DNA from: Agrobacterium arsenijevicii | GTDB taxonomy: Bacteria > Pseudomonadota > Alphaproteobacteria > Rhizobiales > Rhizobiaceae | Assembly (NCBI GenBank): GCA_000949895.1 | Contig: JWIT01000032.1 | Location: 1-38,184 of the forward strand | Direction: 5' to 3' | DNA length: 38,184 bases | Shown here: positions 8,269 through 17,352 of the stretch, in pieces | How the letters are laid out: each line of letters begins with the position of its first letter | Position numbering within the stretch: the stretch's first letter is position 1 | The notes under the pieces: generated by a model | Database searches by the model: none | What the model was told of the DNA's origin: nothing | What the model saw: only the letters and a program-made list of their open reading frames with translations | Program-made: the position numbers and the translations under genes

Positions 8269-9175
8269 ATTTCTGCAATACAGCATCGATGCGTTAAGTT
8301 TAGGCAGCATCTACGCTTTGACCGCACTTGGTATCGGTCTTCTTTTCGGAATATTGCGGCTCATCAATTTCGCCCATGGGGATCTCATAACGATAGGTGC
8401 CTATGCTCTGATCGTTCCGTCCTCCAACGTGGCGGCCGAGATGTTCATCGGGTCCTTCGACATCTACCTGATGATTCCGCTCATCTGCCTTATTGTCGTC
8501 GTTGCGGCATTGCTTACGGATATTGCAGTTTTTCGACCGTTGCGGCGCGCCGCATCGCCGACGCTGCTGATCGCGTCTTTTGCAGTAAGCTACATTATTC
8601 AGAACGGTATTCTGACAATCTACGGCGGTCGAGCCAAAAGCGTAAACTTGTGGAACAATCTTAACCAGCAGTTCGCGCTGGGCGAGTTGCGGATTCCGAT
8701 CCTTCAGCTTGTGACCATGATCGCGACCATAGCGCTCATGCTGGGCCTGATCCTGTTCCTGAAATGGACCAAGTACGGGAAGCAAATGCGGGCTGCTTCC
8801 GAAGATTTCCGTATGTCGCAGTATCTGGGTATCCGAGGCAATCTGGTCATTGGTCTCGCCTTTGTCATCAGCGGTGTTCTGGCGACGGCAGTATCCCTGC
8901 TTTACACGACCCAAACAGCCACCGTCAGCTATACGATGGGTGTTCCCTTGGCACTTTTTGCGTTTGTCGCCGTTGTCGTCGGCGGCATGGGAAATCTCGC
9001 CGGCTCGGTCATCGGCGGTTATTTGATCGGCTTTCTTGTTACGATGCTCCAGGCATATCTCCCTCCAGATTTGAGAGGGTTCCGCGATTGTTTTGCCTTT
9101 GCGCTGGTCATCTTGATTCTCCTGGTACGTCCCTCAGGTCTGATCCCGGGACGAAATACAATCGAACGAGTCTAG
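8261..9175 (+). CDS. ABC transporter permease (LivH-type)
   Basis: A 304-residue inner-membrane permease of the LivH class. It begins VEFLQYSIDALSLGSIYALT and contains the conserved LINFAHGDLITIGAY element, followed by multiple hydrophobic helices and a late GGMGNLAGSVIGG loop typical of this class. ATG 8261 is preferred; the open frame extends 45 bp upstream into livF, but that segment is not permease-like. It overlaps livF by 8 bp and is followed by livM after an 11 bp gap. It forms the membrane channel with the LivM-type subunit. Confidence 0.92.
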   Translation: MVEFLQYSIDALSLGSIYALTALGIGLLFGILRLINFAHGDLITIGAYALIVPSSNVAAEMFIGSFDIYLMIPLICLIVVVAALLTDIAVFRPLRRAASPTLLIASFAVSYIIQNGILTIYGGRAKSVNLWNNLNQQFALGELRIPILQLVTMIATIALMLGLILFLKWTKYGKQMRAASEDFRMSQYLGIRGNLVIGLAFVISGVLATAVSLLYTTQTATVSYTMGVPLALFAFVAVVVGGMGNLAGSVIGGYLIGFLVTMLQAYLPPDLRGFRDCFAFALVILILLVRPSGLIPGRNTIERV

Positions 9176-9186
9176 GAGATTATATC

Positions 9187-10257
9187 GTGATTACGGAAAG
9201 CCGTTATACTTGGCGCAAGGCGATATTTGACTGGCAAGCGCCTGCAATTCTTGTCTTCTGTATTGCTCTCATCGTCTTTCTGGCTTCATTCTTTGATTCC
9301 AGCGTTATATCGACAACGATTGTTGAGATGATGATCAGAATTGTCGTTGTCGTCGGTATCTACATCTTCATCGGAAATTCCGGCATTGTGTCCTTTGGTC
9401 ACATCGGGTTCATGTGTATTGGAGCCTATGCGGCTGCCTGGGTGGGCGCCGATCCCCTTTTCAAGGATGTCATGCTTTCCGGCCTGCCGGACATTGTCAG
9501 GCTGCATCAATATCCCTTTATGGTCGGAGTTGCACTGGCGGTGTTTTTGTCGACATGCGTCGCGCTCGTTCTCGGCATTGCGATTATGCGTATTTCCGGC
9601 GTGGGCTCATCAATTGCGACTTTTGCGTTCCTGATGATTGTGAATAGCCTCTATTCGAACTGGGAGTCGGTTACGGCCGGCGTCAGCTCCATCACCGGAA
9701 TTCCCACCGTGGTCGAACCCTGGATCGCCTTGGTCTTTGCGGGAATTGCTATTTGTATCGCATTCGCTTTCCAGACATCGCGAATTGGCATCATGTTGAA
9801 GGCGACCCGAGATGATCCGGTCGCAGCAGTCGCGTCAGGTGTCAGTCTTGTCGGCGTGCGACTATTGGCCTTTGTGCTGAGTGCTGCAGTCGTTGGAGCT
9901 GGCGGTGGATTATACGCCTATTTCCTGGGCATTCTGACGGTTGATCCATTCTACCTGCAGCTGTGTTTCCTGACGATCGCCATGCTCGTTGTCGGCGGTA
10001 TGTCGAGCCTGACAGGTGCTGTTTCGGGGGTGATTTTCGTGACCCTTGTTACGGAGTCATTGCGCGCTCTTGAGCGGGGTGATGGGTTTATTGCACTTCC
10101 GACGGGAAGTCAGGAGCTTGGACTTGGCGTCCTCATGGCTGTGATGTTGGTGGTACGACCACTTGGATTGAGCAATGGAAAAGAGATTTCGCTGTTCAAA
10201 TTTCAAAGGAACAAGCCGCCTCGCAGCCAGCGAAGTGACGTTCTCGACTTTATCTGA
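9187..10257 (+). CDS. ABC transporter permease (LivM-type)
   Basis: A 356-residue inner-membrane permease of the LivM class, with NSGIVSFGHIGFMCIGAYAA near the N-terminus, TRDDPVAAVASGV in the cytoplasmic loop and GGMSSLTGAVSG near the end. The GTG start at 9187 is chosen because AGGAG lies just upstream (9175-9178 region) and the protein then starts like its homologues. The frame stays open upstream to 8764, but that extension is the antiparallel-free shadow of livH and reads as non-membrane, Cys/Arg-rich sequence. It completes the five-gene transporter; a GMC flavoenzyme follows after 38 bp in the same direction. Confidence 0.9.
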   Translation: MITESRYTWRKAIFDWQAPAILVFCIALIVFLASFFDSSVISTTIVEMMIRIVVVVGIYIFIGNSGIVSFGHIGFMCIGAYAAAWVGADPLFKDVMLSGLPDIVRLHQYPFMVGVALAVFLSTCVALVLGIAIMRISGVGSSIATFAFLMIVNSLYSNWESVTAGVSSITGIPTVVEPWIALVFAGIAICIAFAFQTSRIGIMLKATRDDPVAAVASGVSLVGVRLLAFVLSAAVVGAGGGLYAYFLGILTVDPFYLQLCFLTIAMLVVGGMSSLTGAVSGVIFVTLVTESLRALERGDGFIALPTGSQELGLGVLMAVMLVVRPLGLSNGKEISLFKFQRNKPPRSQRSDVLDFI

Positions 10258-10295
10258 AGGTTAGGTGCGACGCACTTGTCGATGGGAGAACAATT

Positions 10296-11954
10296 GTGAA
10301 CTCAACAAACAAATCGTTTCGTGGTGAAAAGGTTGATGTGTTGATCGTTGGCGCTGGTCCCTCCGGATCAGTTGCAGCGAAGCGTCTCGCCGAAGCAGGC
10401 ATGTCAGTTGTCTGTCTTGAGCAGGGCGTGATGCCGGATGCTGCGGATTTTCCAGGGGTCCGGGACGAATGGGAACTTGTCAATCAGAAGCAATGGCATC
10501 CTGATCCCAATATACGTGATCGTGTGGCCGACTATCCGATTGAAACCTCGGAATCATCGATCGCGCCCCTCATGTATGCGGGGGTTGGCGGAAGCGCCAT
10601 CCTGTATGGGGGGCATTGGGCGCCGTTCCTACCATCAGACTTTCGGACGAAGACCCTAGACGATGTGGGGTTTGACTGGCCTTTCACCTATGAGGACGTC
10701 CTGCCCGATCTGATCGCAGTTGAGCAAGATGTCGGAATTTCGGGGCTGCCCGGCAATACAGCATATCCGGAAAGGGACGACTCTCATCTGATGCCGCCCC
10801 TTCCGATCGGCAAGGTCGGTAAAATGGCCGCTGAGGGAATGAACAAGCTGGGCTGGCACTGGTGGCCCGGCATTCATGCCATCGCTTCTCGCCCTTACAA
10901 CGGGCTTAACCCTTGCGTTCGTCGCGGCACGTGCATGACGGGATGTACGGAAGGTGCGAAATCGACCACCGACATAACGCACTGGCCCAGCGCCATAAGG
11001 GCCGGCGCCCAGCTCCTTACAAACTGTCGGGTCGCTGAAATCGAACTTAACGATGCCGGGTTGGCAAAAGGGGTCGTCTACATTGATAGCCGCGGCCGCA
11101 GGCGGCGGCAGGAAGCTGATGTGGTCATCCTGTGCGCCAATGCGGTTGGTACGCCCCGGCTGATGCTGGCGTCAGCGACGGGAAAGCACCCGAATGGACT
11201 GGCCAATAGATCCGACCAGCTGGGACGCAACCTCATGATGCATCCCTATGCCGCCGTGCTTGGGATATTCGATGAGAATCTCGAGAGCTGGCGTGGTCCG
11301 TTTGGGTTGTCGCTGGAATCCTACGAGTTCTACGAGACTGACGCCGCCCGTGGGTTCAAGCGCGGCGCAAAGTGGAATATCATGCCGACCGGTGGACCGC
11401 TTGGCGTTACGGGTATGTTCGGCAGCGACGTACTGGGCGAGTCCCACTCGGACCCCTTCGACAGGTGGGGCAAGGCATTTCCCGAAACGATCCTGCGTCG
11501 TTTCGGAAGGGGCATTCTCTATGGCATCCAGGGCGAGGATCTTCCGGAGGAGAATAACCGGGTCGTTCTCGATGAACACCTGACGGACAGTGATGGAATA
11601 CCGGCGCCAAAAGTCATTTACCGTGTATCCGAAAACTCGCGAAAGTTGCTCGAATTTAACGTTGCACGCTGTGTTGAAGCGGCTGAGGCTTCAGGCGCCA
11701 TCGAAACGCACGTCATTCCGCAGGTTCGTGAAACCGGCTGGCACCTTTTGGGAACCGCACGAATGGGGGATGACCCGGAAACCTCGGTCACCGACCAGTG
11801 GGGCGCTACGCACGATATCCCCAACCTCTACATTCTCGATGCAAGCACTTTTCCCACGTCAGCGGCGGTAAATCCGACGGCGACGATCATGGCCGTCGCC
11901 CACCGCCAGGCGGGAAAAATCATTGAAACGCGCAGAGAGTTGGAGAACCGATGA
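10296..11954 (+). CDS. GMC-family FAD oxidoreductase
   Basis: A 552-residue glucose-methanol-choline family flavoprotein. The N-terminal FAD-binding fold reads VDVLIVGAGPSGSVAAKRLA (about residues 12-31), followed by GVGGSAILYGG. The C-terminal catalytic segment has GWHLLGTARMG with the active histidine near residue 483 and NPTATIMAVAHR with the partner asparagine. A Cys-containing patch (CVRRGTCMTGC) resembles dehydrogenase rather than oxidase members. The closest functional group is gluconate/alcohol dehydrogenase-like proteins that work with a small subunit, and the next gene overlaps it by ATGA and has the look of such a subunit. The start is GTG 10296 with GGGAG upstream. The substrate is unknown; the neighbouring ETF genes suggest that its electrons go to ETF. 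Confidence 0.88.
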   Translation: MNSTNKSFRGEKVDVLIVGAGPSGSVAAKRLAEAGMSVVCLEQGVMPDAADFPGVRDEWELVNQKQWHPDPNIRDRVADYPIETSESSIAPLMYAGVGGSAILYGGHWAPFLPSDFRTKTLDDVGFDWPFTYEDVLPDLIAVEQDVGISGLPGNTAYPERDDSHLMPPLPIGKVGKMAAEGMNKLGWHWWPGIHAIASRPYNGLNPCVRRGTCMTGCTEGAKSTTDITHWPSAIRAGAQLLTNCRVAEIELNDAGLAKGVVYIDSRGRRRRQEADVVILCANAVGTPRLMLASATGKHPNGLANRSDQLGRNLMMHPYAAVLGIFDENLESWRGPFGLSLESYEFYETDAARGFKRGAKWNIMPTGGPLGVTGMFGSDVLGESHSDPFDRWGKAFPETILRRFGRGILYGIQGEDLPEENNRVVLDEHLTDSDGIPAPKVIYRVSENSRKLLEFNVARCVEAAEASGAIETHVIPQVRETGWHLLGTARMGDDPETSVTDQWGATHDIPNLYILDASTFPTSAAVNPTATIMAVAHRQAGKIIETRRELENR

Positions 11955-12388
11955 GCAATCCTTCCGATCCCGGTCCTCTGAGCGCCGGTGAAATATCACG
12001 ACTGGTACAAATTGGTAATATTCTGATCCCGGCCTACGACAGTTTGCCGAGACTGGAAGACACGCCGGTCATTGAAAATACCATTCAACGGGTCGTGAAT
12101 TACCGGCCGGACCTGCTGGACGACCTTCGAAAAGGGCTCGCCGCCTCGACAGATTTGGCGCCGCTCCAAGCCGTGAAGCACTTGTACAACCAGAATCCGG
12201 CCGCGATGCGCGCAATCGGACTTGTGCTCTCTGCCGCCTACCTGATGACCCCCGATATTCGCAATGCAATCGGCTATCCGGGCCAGGAAAGGGTAGAGCG
12301 TGAGCAGAACGACCCAACCGAGATACCGACACGGGAAATGCTGGCTGGCGTTATCGCTCGCGGCACCATCTGTCGTCTCACTCCATGA
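11951..12388 (+). CDS. Small partner subunit of the GMC oxidoreductase (gluconate 2-dehydrogenase subunit 3-like)
   Basis: A 145-residue helical protein with no signal peptide visible. It resembles the small subunits that accompany GMC dehydrogenases: an N-terminal LIPAYDSLPRLED segment and a late AIGYPGQ motif before an acidic stretch. The ATGA overlap with the GMC stop (11951-11954) supports obligate pairing. The family often carries a twin-arginine signal when the complex is periplasmic. None is seen here, so this complex is probably cytoplasmic, which agrees with ETF as electron acceptor. Assignment rests on motif and position; the family call is moderate. Confidence 0.65.
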   Translation: MSNPSDPGPLSAGEISRLVQIGNILIPAYDSLPRLEDTPVIENTIQRVVNYRPDLLDDLRKGLAASTDLAPLQAVKHLYNQNPAAMRAIGLVLSAAYLMTPDIRNAIGYPGQERVEREQNDPTEIPTREMLAGVIARGTICRLTP

Positions 12389-12412
12389 CGAGTTGCAAGA
12401 AGGTTTAAAGCA

Positions 12413-13183
12413 ATGAAAATCGCCGTATTGATGCGTTTGGTACCGAATCTCAGTGAGGGTGTGGATCTTAACGAGGACGGAACCGATGTTGATCGGGAGT
12501 GGACCGACACCCAGGCCAACGAGACGGATGAGCAGGCCCTCGAAGAGGCCCTCGTCGTCAAGGAGGCGACTGGTGCCGCAGTCTCCGCGGTCGCACTGTC
12601 GGACGAAGGGGTAGAACGCCTTCTGCGGTCAGCGCTGGCCAAGGGTGCCGACGACGCGGTTGAACTGGATCTCGGCATTGAACTCGCTCAGGCTCTTTCG
12701 TCGGCCGCAACCTCCCAGATTATTGCCGATTGGCTAAGCGACCAGCAATTTGACGTGATCCTGGTTGGAAATCAGAAGGTGGATGATCCCTTCGGAGGCC
12801 TTGCCGCGCATTTGTCGGCAGCCTTGGAACTTCCTGTCATCGCAGGCGCAATACAAGTTAATGTCCCGGATAATTCACGACTGAGGATACTTCAGGAATA
12901 CGGTGGCGGCAACTCGGCATGGATTGAGTTTTCCGGAAAGGCAGTCGTCGGTGTGCAGGCGGCGAGCCGCCCCATCCGCTACATTTCGGGTTCCAAGCTA
13001 CGTGAGGCGATGGCTAGTCCTTCCTATAAAAAGGTTTCGGTACCCAATGATCGGCTTCGCACGAATGTTCCCAGCTTGAAGCTGGAGTTCCCCCAGTCAA
13101 TCGAGGGCATTGAGTTGATCGCTGACCCTACAGAAGCGGCGGCCCGCCTGATGGCCATTCTTGAAGAGCGCAACTACATCTGA
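12413..13183 (+). CDS. etfB: Electron transfer flavoprotein beta subunit
   Basis: A 256-residue ETF beta-family protein. It starts IAVLMRLVPNLSEGVDLNEDG and has the family helices ETDEQALEEAL, the nucleotide-binding GNQKVDDPFGGLAAHLSAALELP region and a closing PIRYISGSKLREA that corresponds to the partner-recognition loop. That loop differs from the acyl-CoA dehydrogenase-type ETF consensus, suggesting a dedicated partner. It sits 24 bp after the GMC small subunit and 10 bp before etfA. With etfA it carries electrons from a flavoenzyme dehydrogenase, here most simply the GMC enzyme, to a membrane quinone reductase. Confidence 0.9.
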   Translation: MKIAVLMRLVPNLSEGVDLNEDGTDVDREWTDTQANETDEQALEEALVVKEATGAAVSAVALSDEGVERLLRSALAKGADDAVELDLGIELAQALSSAATSQIIADWLSDQQFDVILVGNQKVDDPFGGLAAHLSAALELPVIAGAIQVNVPDNSRLRILQEYGGGNSAWIEFSGKAVVGVQAASRPIRYISGSKLREAMASPSYKKVSVPNDRLRTNVPSLKLEFPQSIEGIELIADPTEAAARLMAILEERNYI

Positions 13184-13193
13184 GGTGAAAGTG

Positions 13194-14147
13194 ATGACGC
13201 AGGTTCTAATTATCGGCGAGACAACTGGCGATGCGGTAGCGCGTGGAACGCTTGAGCTGATTTCGCTGGCGAGATCGTTGGCCTCCGCGGCCGAAATTAC
13301 CATATTGCCTCTCTACGGCAGCGACACAGCGTTGGAGAAGATGGCATCTTACGCTTCCGTCGTTCGACCACAGTCCATTTCTTCGGACTATAATCCGGTT
13401 CTGGCGGCCGCTTCCGTGCGTAATGCCATTCGTCAGCTGTCGCCCGATCTTGTCCTGATGTCCTATTCGCTTGCCGGTGTGGAACTGGGGCCGGTGTCTG
13501 CAGCAGCCTGCGATGGATGCTGCATTAGCGGAGTCCAGCATGCAGATATCGCCAGCGGCGGCATAAATTGCGACATGTTGCTGTATGATGGCAAACTCGT
13601 GGGCAAAGCGACAGGTTCGCTCCCTGCGTCGCTTATCATTCTCGTCGGCGCCTACCCACCCGCCGAGCCGCTCGATAGTCGCGCCGCAATAACCGTCCTC
13701 TCCGACCCAGACCAATCCATGATCGTTCCTATGTTGGCGACGCCCGTTCCGGCGGACCTCAAGGTTTTTGATCTCGCCAATGCCCGGGGTATCGTTAGTG
13801 TTGGACGAGGTATAGGCAGCCAGGAAAAACTGGGCGCCTTCCACGAGTTGGCAAGCCTCCTGGGTGCTGAAATTGCAGGTAGCCGGCCGGTTATCGACAA
13901 TGGCTGGCTTTCGAAGGATCGCCAGGTCGGCAAATCGGGACAATCCGTGCGGCCGGAGCTGTATCTGTCGATAGGCATTTCCGGTGCGGTGGAGCATCTA
14001 GAGGGCATTGTCGGCGCAGAATATGTGGTGGCGGTCAATACGGACGAAAAAGCTCCTATATTCCGCCGGGCCGACCTGGGAATAACATGCGACATTTTTG
14101 ACTTCGCGGATGCGTTCGGTGAAGCTCTTCGCAAGCGGAACGGATAG
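13194..14147 (+). CDS. etfA: Electron transfer flavoprotein alpha subunit
   Basis: A 317-residue ETF alpha-family protein. The FAD-binding C-terminal domain is clear: GSRPVIDNGW, then DRQVGKSGQSVRPELYLSIG, ISGAVEHLEG and TDEKAPIFRRADLG. The N-terminal domain is divergent and Ala-rich, as is usual in specialised ETFs. ATG 13194 with GAGGTGAAA upstream is preferred over the in-frame extension to 13161 that would run into etfB. The membrane Fe-S oxidoreductase starts 4 bp after the stop, the arrangement seen in dimethylglycine-type clusters (EtfAB with DgcB). Confidence 0.9.
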   Translation: MTQVLIIGETTGDAVARGTLELISLARSLASAAEITILPLYGSDTALEKMASYASVVRPQSISSDYNPVLAAASVRNAIRQLSPDLVLMSYSLAGVELGPVSAAACDGCCISGVQHADIASGGINCDMLLYDGKLVGKATGSLPASLIILVGAYPPAEPLDSRAAITVLSDPDQSMIVPMLATPVPADLKVFDLANARGIVSVGRGIGSQEKLGAFHELASLLGAEIAGSRPVIDNGWLSKDRQVGKSGQSVRPELYLSIGISGAVEHLEGIVGAEYVVAVNTDEKAPIFRRADLGITCDIFDFADAFGEALRKRNG

Positions 14148-14151
14148 TTCT

Positions 14152-16077
14152 ATGCTTCTGGTCGCTGGTTGGATCGCCACTGCCGCATTTGCAGCCATGA
14201 TGTTTGCCAGGTACTTCCGGCTCTATAAGGCTGTAGTGGTGCCGGGCGGACCCTTGCGCAATGATCGCCGTAGGGAGCGGCTCCTGGGAATGGTGCAGGA
14301 TATCTTCCTGCACCAGCGATTGCGGCGCTTCACACTTTCCGGCCTGCTGCACGGGCTCATCTTTTTCGGATTCCTCTTTCTCATTACCGCCGCGTTCCAG
14401 TCCATATTCGGCGCGCTGTTTCCCGTTTTTGACGAAGCAGTCTCGAGCGTTTCGCTCAGCTGGTTCGGTGCGTTGCAGGAATTCGCCGCCATCTCCGTCT
14501 TGGCAGGGGTCGGATTGGCGGCCTGGCACAGATACGTGATGAAGCCTCGTCGTTTTCGCGGGTCAAATGGACGCGACGCACTGCTCATATATGGCTTTGT
14601 TTTGGCTATAATTCTGTCGATGATGGCGGAGTTCGCCGCTCTGCGTATGTTCCACGGTCTACCATTTTCTATTTCCCATCCCATATCCTCGCTTCTATCG
14701 CTGCTTTTCCCTTTATCCTCAACATACGATCAAATCGTACTTGAAGCGGCGCGATGGTTGCACATCTTCGCGATTCTGAGTTTTCTCGTTTATATTCCCG
14801 GCTCAAAGCATCGGCATATCCTTCTCGCTGGTCCGAACATATTCTACCGAAGCCTTGAGCCGAAGGGCTGGTTGCCAGAGCCGAACCAGCGCATTCTAAA
14901 GGATGACGCGGAAGACAAGATTGACTTGTCGTGGAAAGATAAGCTTGACGTTCTGGCGTGCACCGAATGCGGTCGATGTCAGGCCGTCTGTCCCGCTGCG
15001 GCCAGTGGTTCGGACCTCAGCCCAAAGCTTTTGATCATGACATTGCGCGATCAGAGTTTAGGGGAAGGAGAAGTCCGATACGAGGCGGGAATTTCGGAAA
15101 GCGCACTTTGGGCCTGTACGACCTGTCGCGCCTGCGTGGATGAATGTCCCATCCACATTGAGCATCTTCCCAAGATCGTCGATCTGCGGCGAATGCTTGT
15201 GGAGAACGCTACGGTTGAACCCAAGTTGGCTGCGGCATTTACCAATCTTCAAAAGACCGGCAATTCCTTTGGTAAACCCGGCAAGAGCCGGGCAAAGTGG
15301 ACTAAAGATCTTGCCTTTCGAATATCCGACGCCCGGGATCAACCGGTCGACTGGCTCTGGTTTGTCGGAGACGTTGCTGCGTTTGATCCCCGCGCCTCAG
15401 AGACGACGCGCCGTTTGGCCGAGCTGTTTCATCGCGCCGGACTGAATTATGGCATTCTTTATGATGCAGAGAGTAACTCGGGAAATGACGTGAGACGCGC
15501 CGGAGAAGAGGGCACGTTTCGTGCTTTGGCATCCAACAACATCGCCGCCTTGTCGGAGGCGCAATTCAACAGAATCGTTACTTCGGACCCGCACAGTTTG
15601 AATGCGCTCAGGAACGAATACCCGTCCCTCGGTGGAAATTTCGAGGTTCATCACCATGCGTCGGTCCTTTTGGCGGCGGTAAAGGACGGGCGCCTTGCTC
15701 CTCCAAAAAATGCCGATAGAACCAAGGTAACCTATCATGATCCATGTTATCTCGGCCGCTACAACGGTGATTACGATGCTCCTCGCGCTCTCATTACTGC
15801 TGCGGGGTATGATCTTCTGGAGATGCCGCGAAATCGCGAGAACAGCTTTTGTTGCGGTGCCGGCGGCGGCCGCTTTTGGATGGATGACAGCGATTTTACG
15901 GAACGACCGAGTGAAAACCGTATCAAGGAGGCGATTGCTCTCGGCGAGATTCAGCGTTTCGTTGTTTCTTGTCCGAAAGACAAGGTCATGTATACCGCGG
16001 CGGTCAATAATCTTGGCTTGGCTGACCAGATTAAAGTCGTGGACGTCGTTGATCTTATGTTCGAGGAAATCACATGA
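14152..16077 (+). CDS. Membrane (Fe-S)-binding oxidoreductase, EtfD/DgcB type with CCG domains
   Basis: A 641-residue membrane protein. Residues about 1-230 contain several hydrophobic helices with histidines (LHGLIFFGF, WLHIFAILSF) like the cytochrome b-type gamma subunit of nitrate reductase. Two 4Fe-4S ferredoxin motifs follow, CTECGRCQAVCP near 269 and CTTCRACVDECP near 322. The C-terminal part has CCG-type cysteine motifs (HDPCYLGRYNG near 531, CCGAGGG near 567 and a late VSCPKD). This architecture is that of EtfD/DgcB, which passes electrons from ETF to the quinone pool. ATG 14152 lies 4 bp after etfA; the open frame upstream is a shadow of etfA. It makes the GMC-ETF chain complete. Confidence 0.88.
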   Translation: MLLVAGWIATAAFAAMMFARYFRLYKAVVVPGGPLRNDRRRERLLGMVQDIFLHQRLRRFTLSGLLHGLIFFGFLFLITAAFQSIFGALFPVFDEAVSSVSLSWFGALQEFAAISVLAGVGLAAWHRYVMKPRRFRGSNGRDALLIYGFVLAIILSMMAEFAALRMFHGLPFSISHPISSLLSLLFPLSSTYDQIVLEAARWLHIFAILSFLVYIPGSKHRHILLAGPNIFYRSLEPKGWLPEPNQRILKDDAEDKIDLSWKDKLDVLACTECGRCQAVCPAAASGSDLSPKLLIMTLRDQSLGEGEVRYEAGISESALWACTTCRACVDECPIHIEHLPKIVDLRRMLVENATVEPKLAAAFTNLQKTGNSFGKPGKSRAKWTKDLAFRISDARDQPVDWLWFVGDVAAFDPRASETTRRLAELFHRAGLNYGILYDAESNSGNDVRRAGEEGTFRALASNNIAALSEAQFNRIVTSDPHSLNALRNEYPSLGGNFEVHHHASVLLAAVKDGRLAPPKNADRTKVTYHDPCYLGRYNGDYDAPRALITAAGYDLLEMPRNRENSFCCGAGGGRFWMDDSDFTERPSENRIKEAIALGEIQRFVVSCPKDKVMYTAAVNNLGLADQIKVVDVVDLMFEEIT

Positions 16078-16235
16078 GTTTGGTGAGGGCAGCAACCTGT
16101 CCCGGCTCTTTACGACATTTCTCAACGCCGTTCACTCAGCCAAACTTTCCACGGGAGCGCATCAAAGTTGCCACTTTAGATGCAAGAACGTCTTCAGTCT
16201 TTGATCATCGTCATCCTCTCTGGTCCCGGGTTTGA
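16074..16235 (+). CDS. Possible 53-residue ORF coupled to the EtfD-type gene
   Basis: An ATG overlapping the preceding stop as ATGA opens a 53-codon frame ending at TGA 16233-16235. The product is unrecognised, with no signal, membrane helix or motif. The overlap is the pattern used by every gene pair in this operon, which is the only argument for reality; it may equally be the remnant 5' end of a lost gene. The rest of the gap to 16362 holds two copies of CCTAGG (16257-16262 and 16284-16289). Confidence 0.2.
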   Translation: MSLVRAATCPGSLRHFSTPFTQPNFPRERIKVATLDARTSSVFDHRHPLWSRV

Positions 16236-16362
16236 TTTTGGAAGCACCGGCAGACGCCTAGGGTAGGTGTTTTTGATGACGAACCTAGGACGAAAAGTAA
16301 TGTACGATCTTATTGGAATAGCATTCGCATACGATCTGTGATCAGACAAGGTGGCGCTAGAC

Positions 16363-17247
16363 ATGTTCAGCTTTCGAAGTCTCGAAGTCTTTTACTGGAC
16401 CGCGCATCTGCGGAGTTTTTCCCGCGCTGCAGATAAGCTTCACACGACGCAACCAACGATCTCCCAGCGAATTGCGGCGATGGAAGGCTTGATAGGGGCA
16501 GCACTTTTTGATCGCTCCGCAAAACCGATAGCGCTTACTGCTGTTGGGCGTATTCTTTTTCGGCATTCGGAATTATTACTGCGGCACGTTGAAGCTATGG
16601 AGCGTGATCTCGAACTAAGTGATCGTTTCGAAGGTACTGTGAGGCTTGGGGTATCGGAAACGATAGTGCAAACCTGGCTCGCGACATTCCTTGAACAAGC
16701 CGCGCGCCATTTTCCTCGGCTTGATATAGACATGACGGTGGACGTGACACCTTCAATGTTAAATGCTCTTCGCAGTGGTGAAATTGATATGGCGTTGATG
16801 CTGGGACCAACGATCGTGGAGGGCTTCAGTTGTCTAAAGCTACGCGACTACGCGCTCAAGTTCTATGCAATCCCTGATCTGGTATCGACGGACGTTTTCT
16901 CGGTCAATTCAATGCCGATGACACCGATTATCACGTATCCACGAAACACATATCCCTATACCTATCTGAGAGAAATCATCTTCAGGGAAATCGGCCGCAT
17001 CCCGCGCATTTTTACGAACTCGTCAATTTCCACGATCGAGAAAATGGCGCTGGATGGTTTGGGCGTCGCCCTTGTCGCGGAGGGGGCATTGAGCGATCAG
17101 GGGCTGGCTAAAATGAAAGTTTTACAAAGCGACATCGAATTGCAGCCACTGAGCTTCTATGCCTATTTTCAGAACGGTGTGCGTGGGGAGGTATTCGAAC
17201 AACTCGCTGGTATCGCTTTGGATGTTGCATCGGCAACGGAGTTGTGA
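16363..17247 (+). CDS. LysR-family transcriptional regulator
   Basis: A 294-residue LysR regulator. The N-terminal winged helix is standard (FSFRSLEVFYWTAHLRSFS, then AADKLHTTQPTISQRIAAME), and the rest is the periplasmic-binding-protein-like effector domain. ATG 16363 with AAGGTGG eight bases upstream is preferred to GTG 16351. It lies between the EtfD-type gene and a dehydratase operon and reads in the same direction as both, so it may control either. A TCAATT-N10-AATTGA inverted repeat at 17261-17282, just after it, could be an operator of the dehydratase operon. The effector is unknown. Confidence 0.9.
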   Translation: MFSFRSLEVFYWTAHLRSFSRAADKLHTTQPTISQRIAAMEGLIGAALFDRSAKPIALTAVGRILFRHSELLLRHVEAMERDLELSDRFEGTVRLGVSETIVQTWLATFLEQAARHFPRLDIDMTVDVTPSMLNALRSGEIDMALMLGPTIVEGFSCLKLRDYALKFYAIPDLVSTDVFSVNSMPMTPIITYPRNTYPYTYLREIIFREIGRIPRIFTNSSISTIEKMALDGLGVALVAEGALSDQGLAKMKVLQSDIELQPLSFYAYFQNGVRGEVFEQLAGIALDVASATEL

Positions 17248-17352
17248 ACCGATTGTGTATTCAATTCTCTAATGAAAATTGATCGAATAATATAATTTCA
17301 CTTCAATATGCTCCCGCGATTTAATCCTCCCATAACGCCTTGGGAGATTGAT

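Noticed and set aside
8764..9186. N-terminal extension of the LivM-type permease
   Set aside because: It lies wholly inside livH, reads as Cys/Arg-rich non-membrane sequence, and the GTG at 9187 has a good ribosome site and a family-like start.
10296..12388. Choline dehydrogenase with betaine genes
   Set aside because: No betaine aldehyde dehydrogenase or BetI-type regulator nearby, and the small-subunit partner and ETF genes point elsewhere.
16257..16289. Two CCTAGG hexamers as a LysR operator
   Set aside because: They do not fit the T-N11-A form, and each is a self-palindromic hexamer that could occur by chance.
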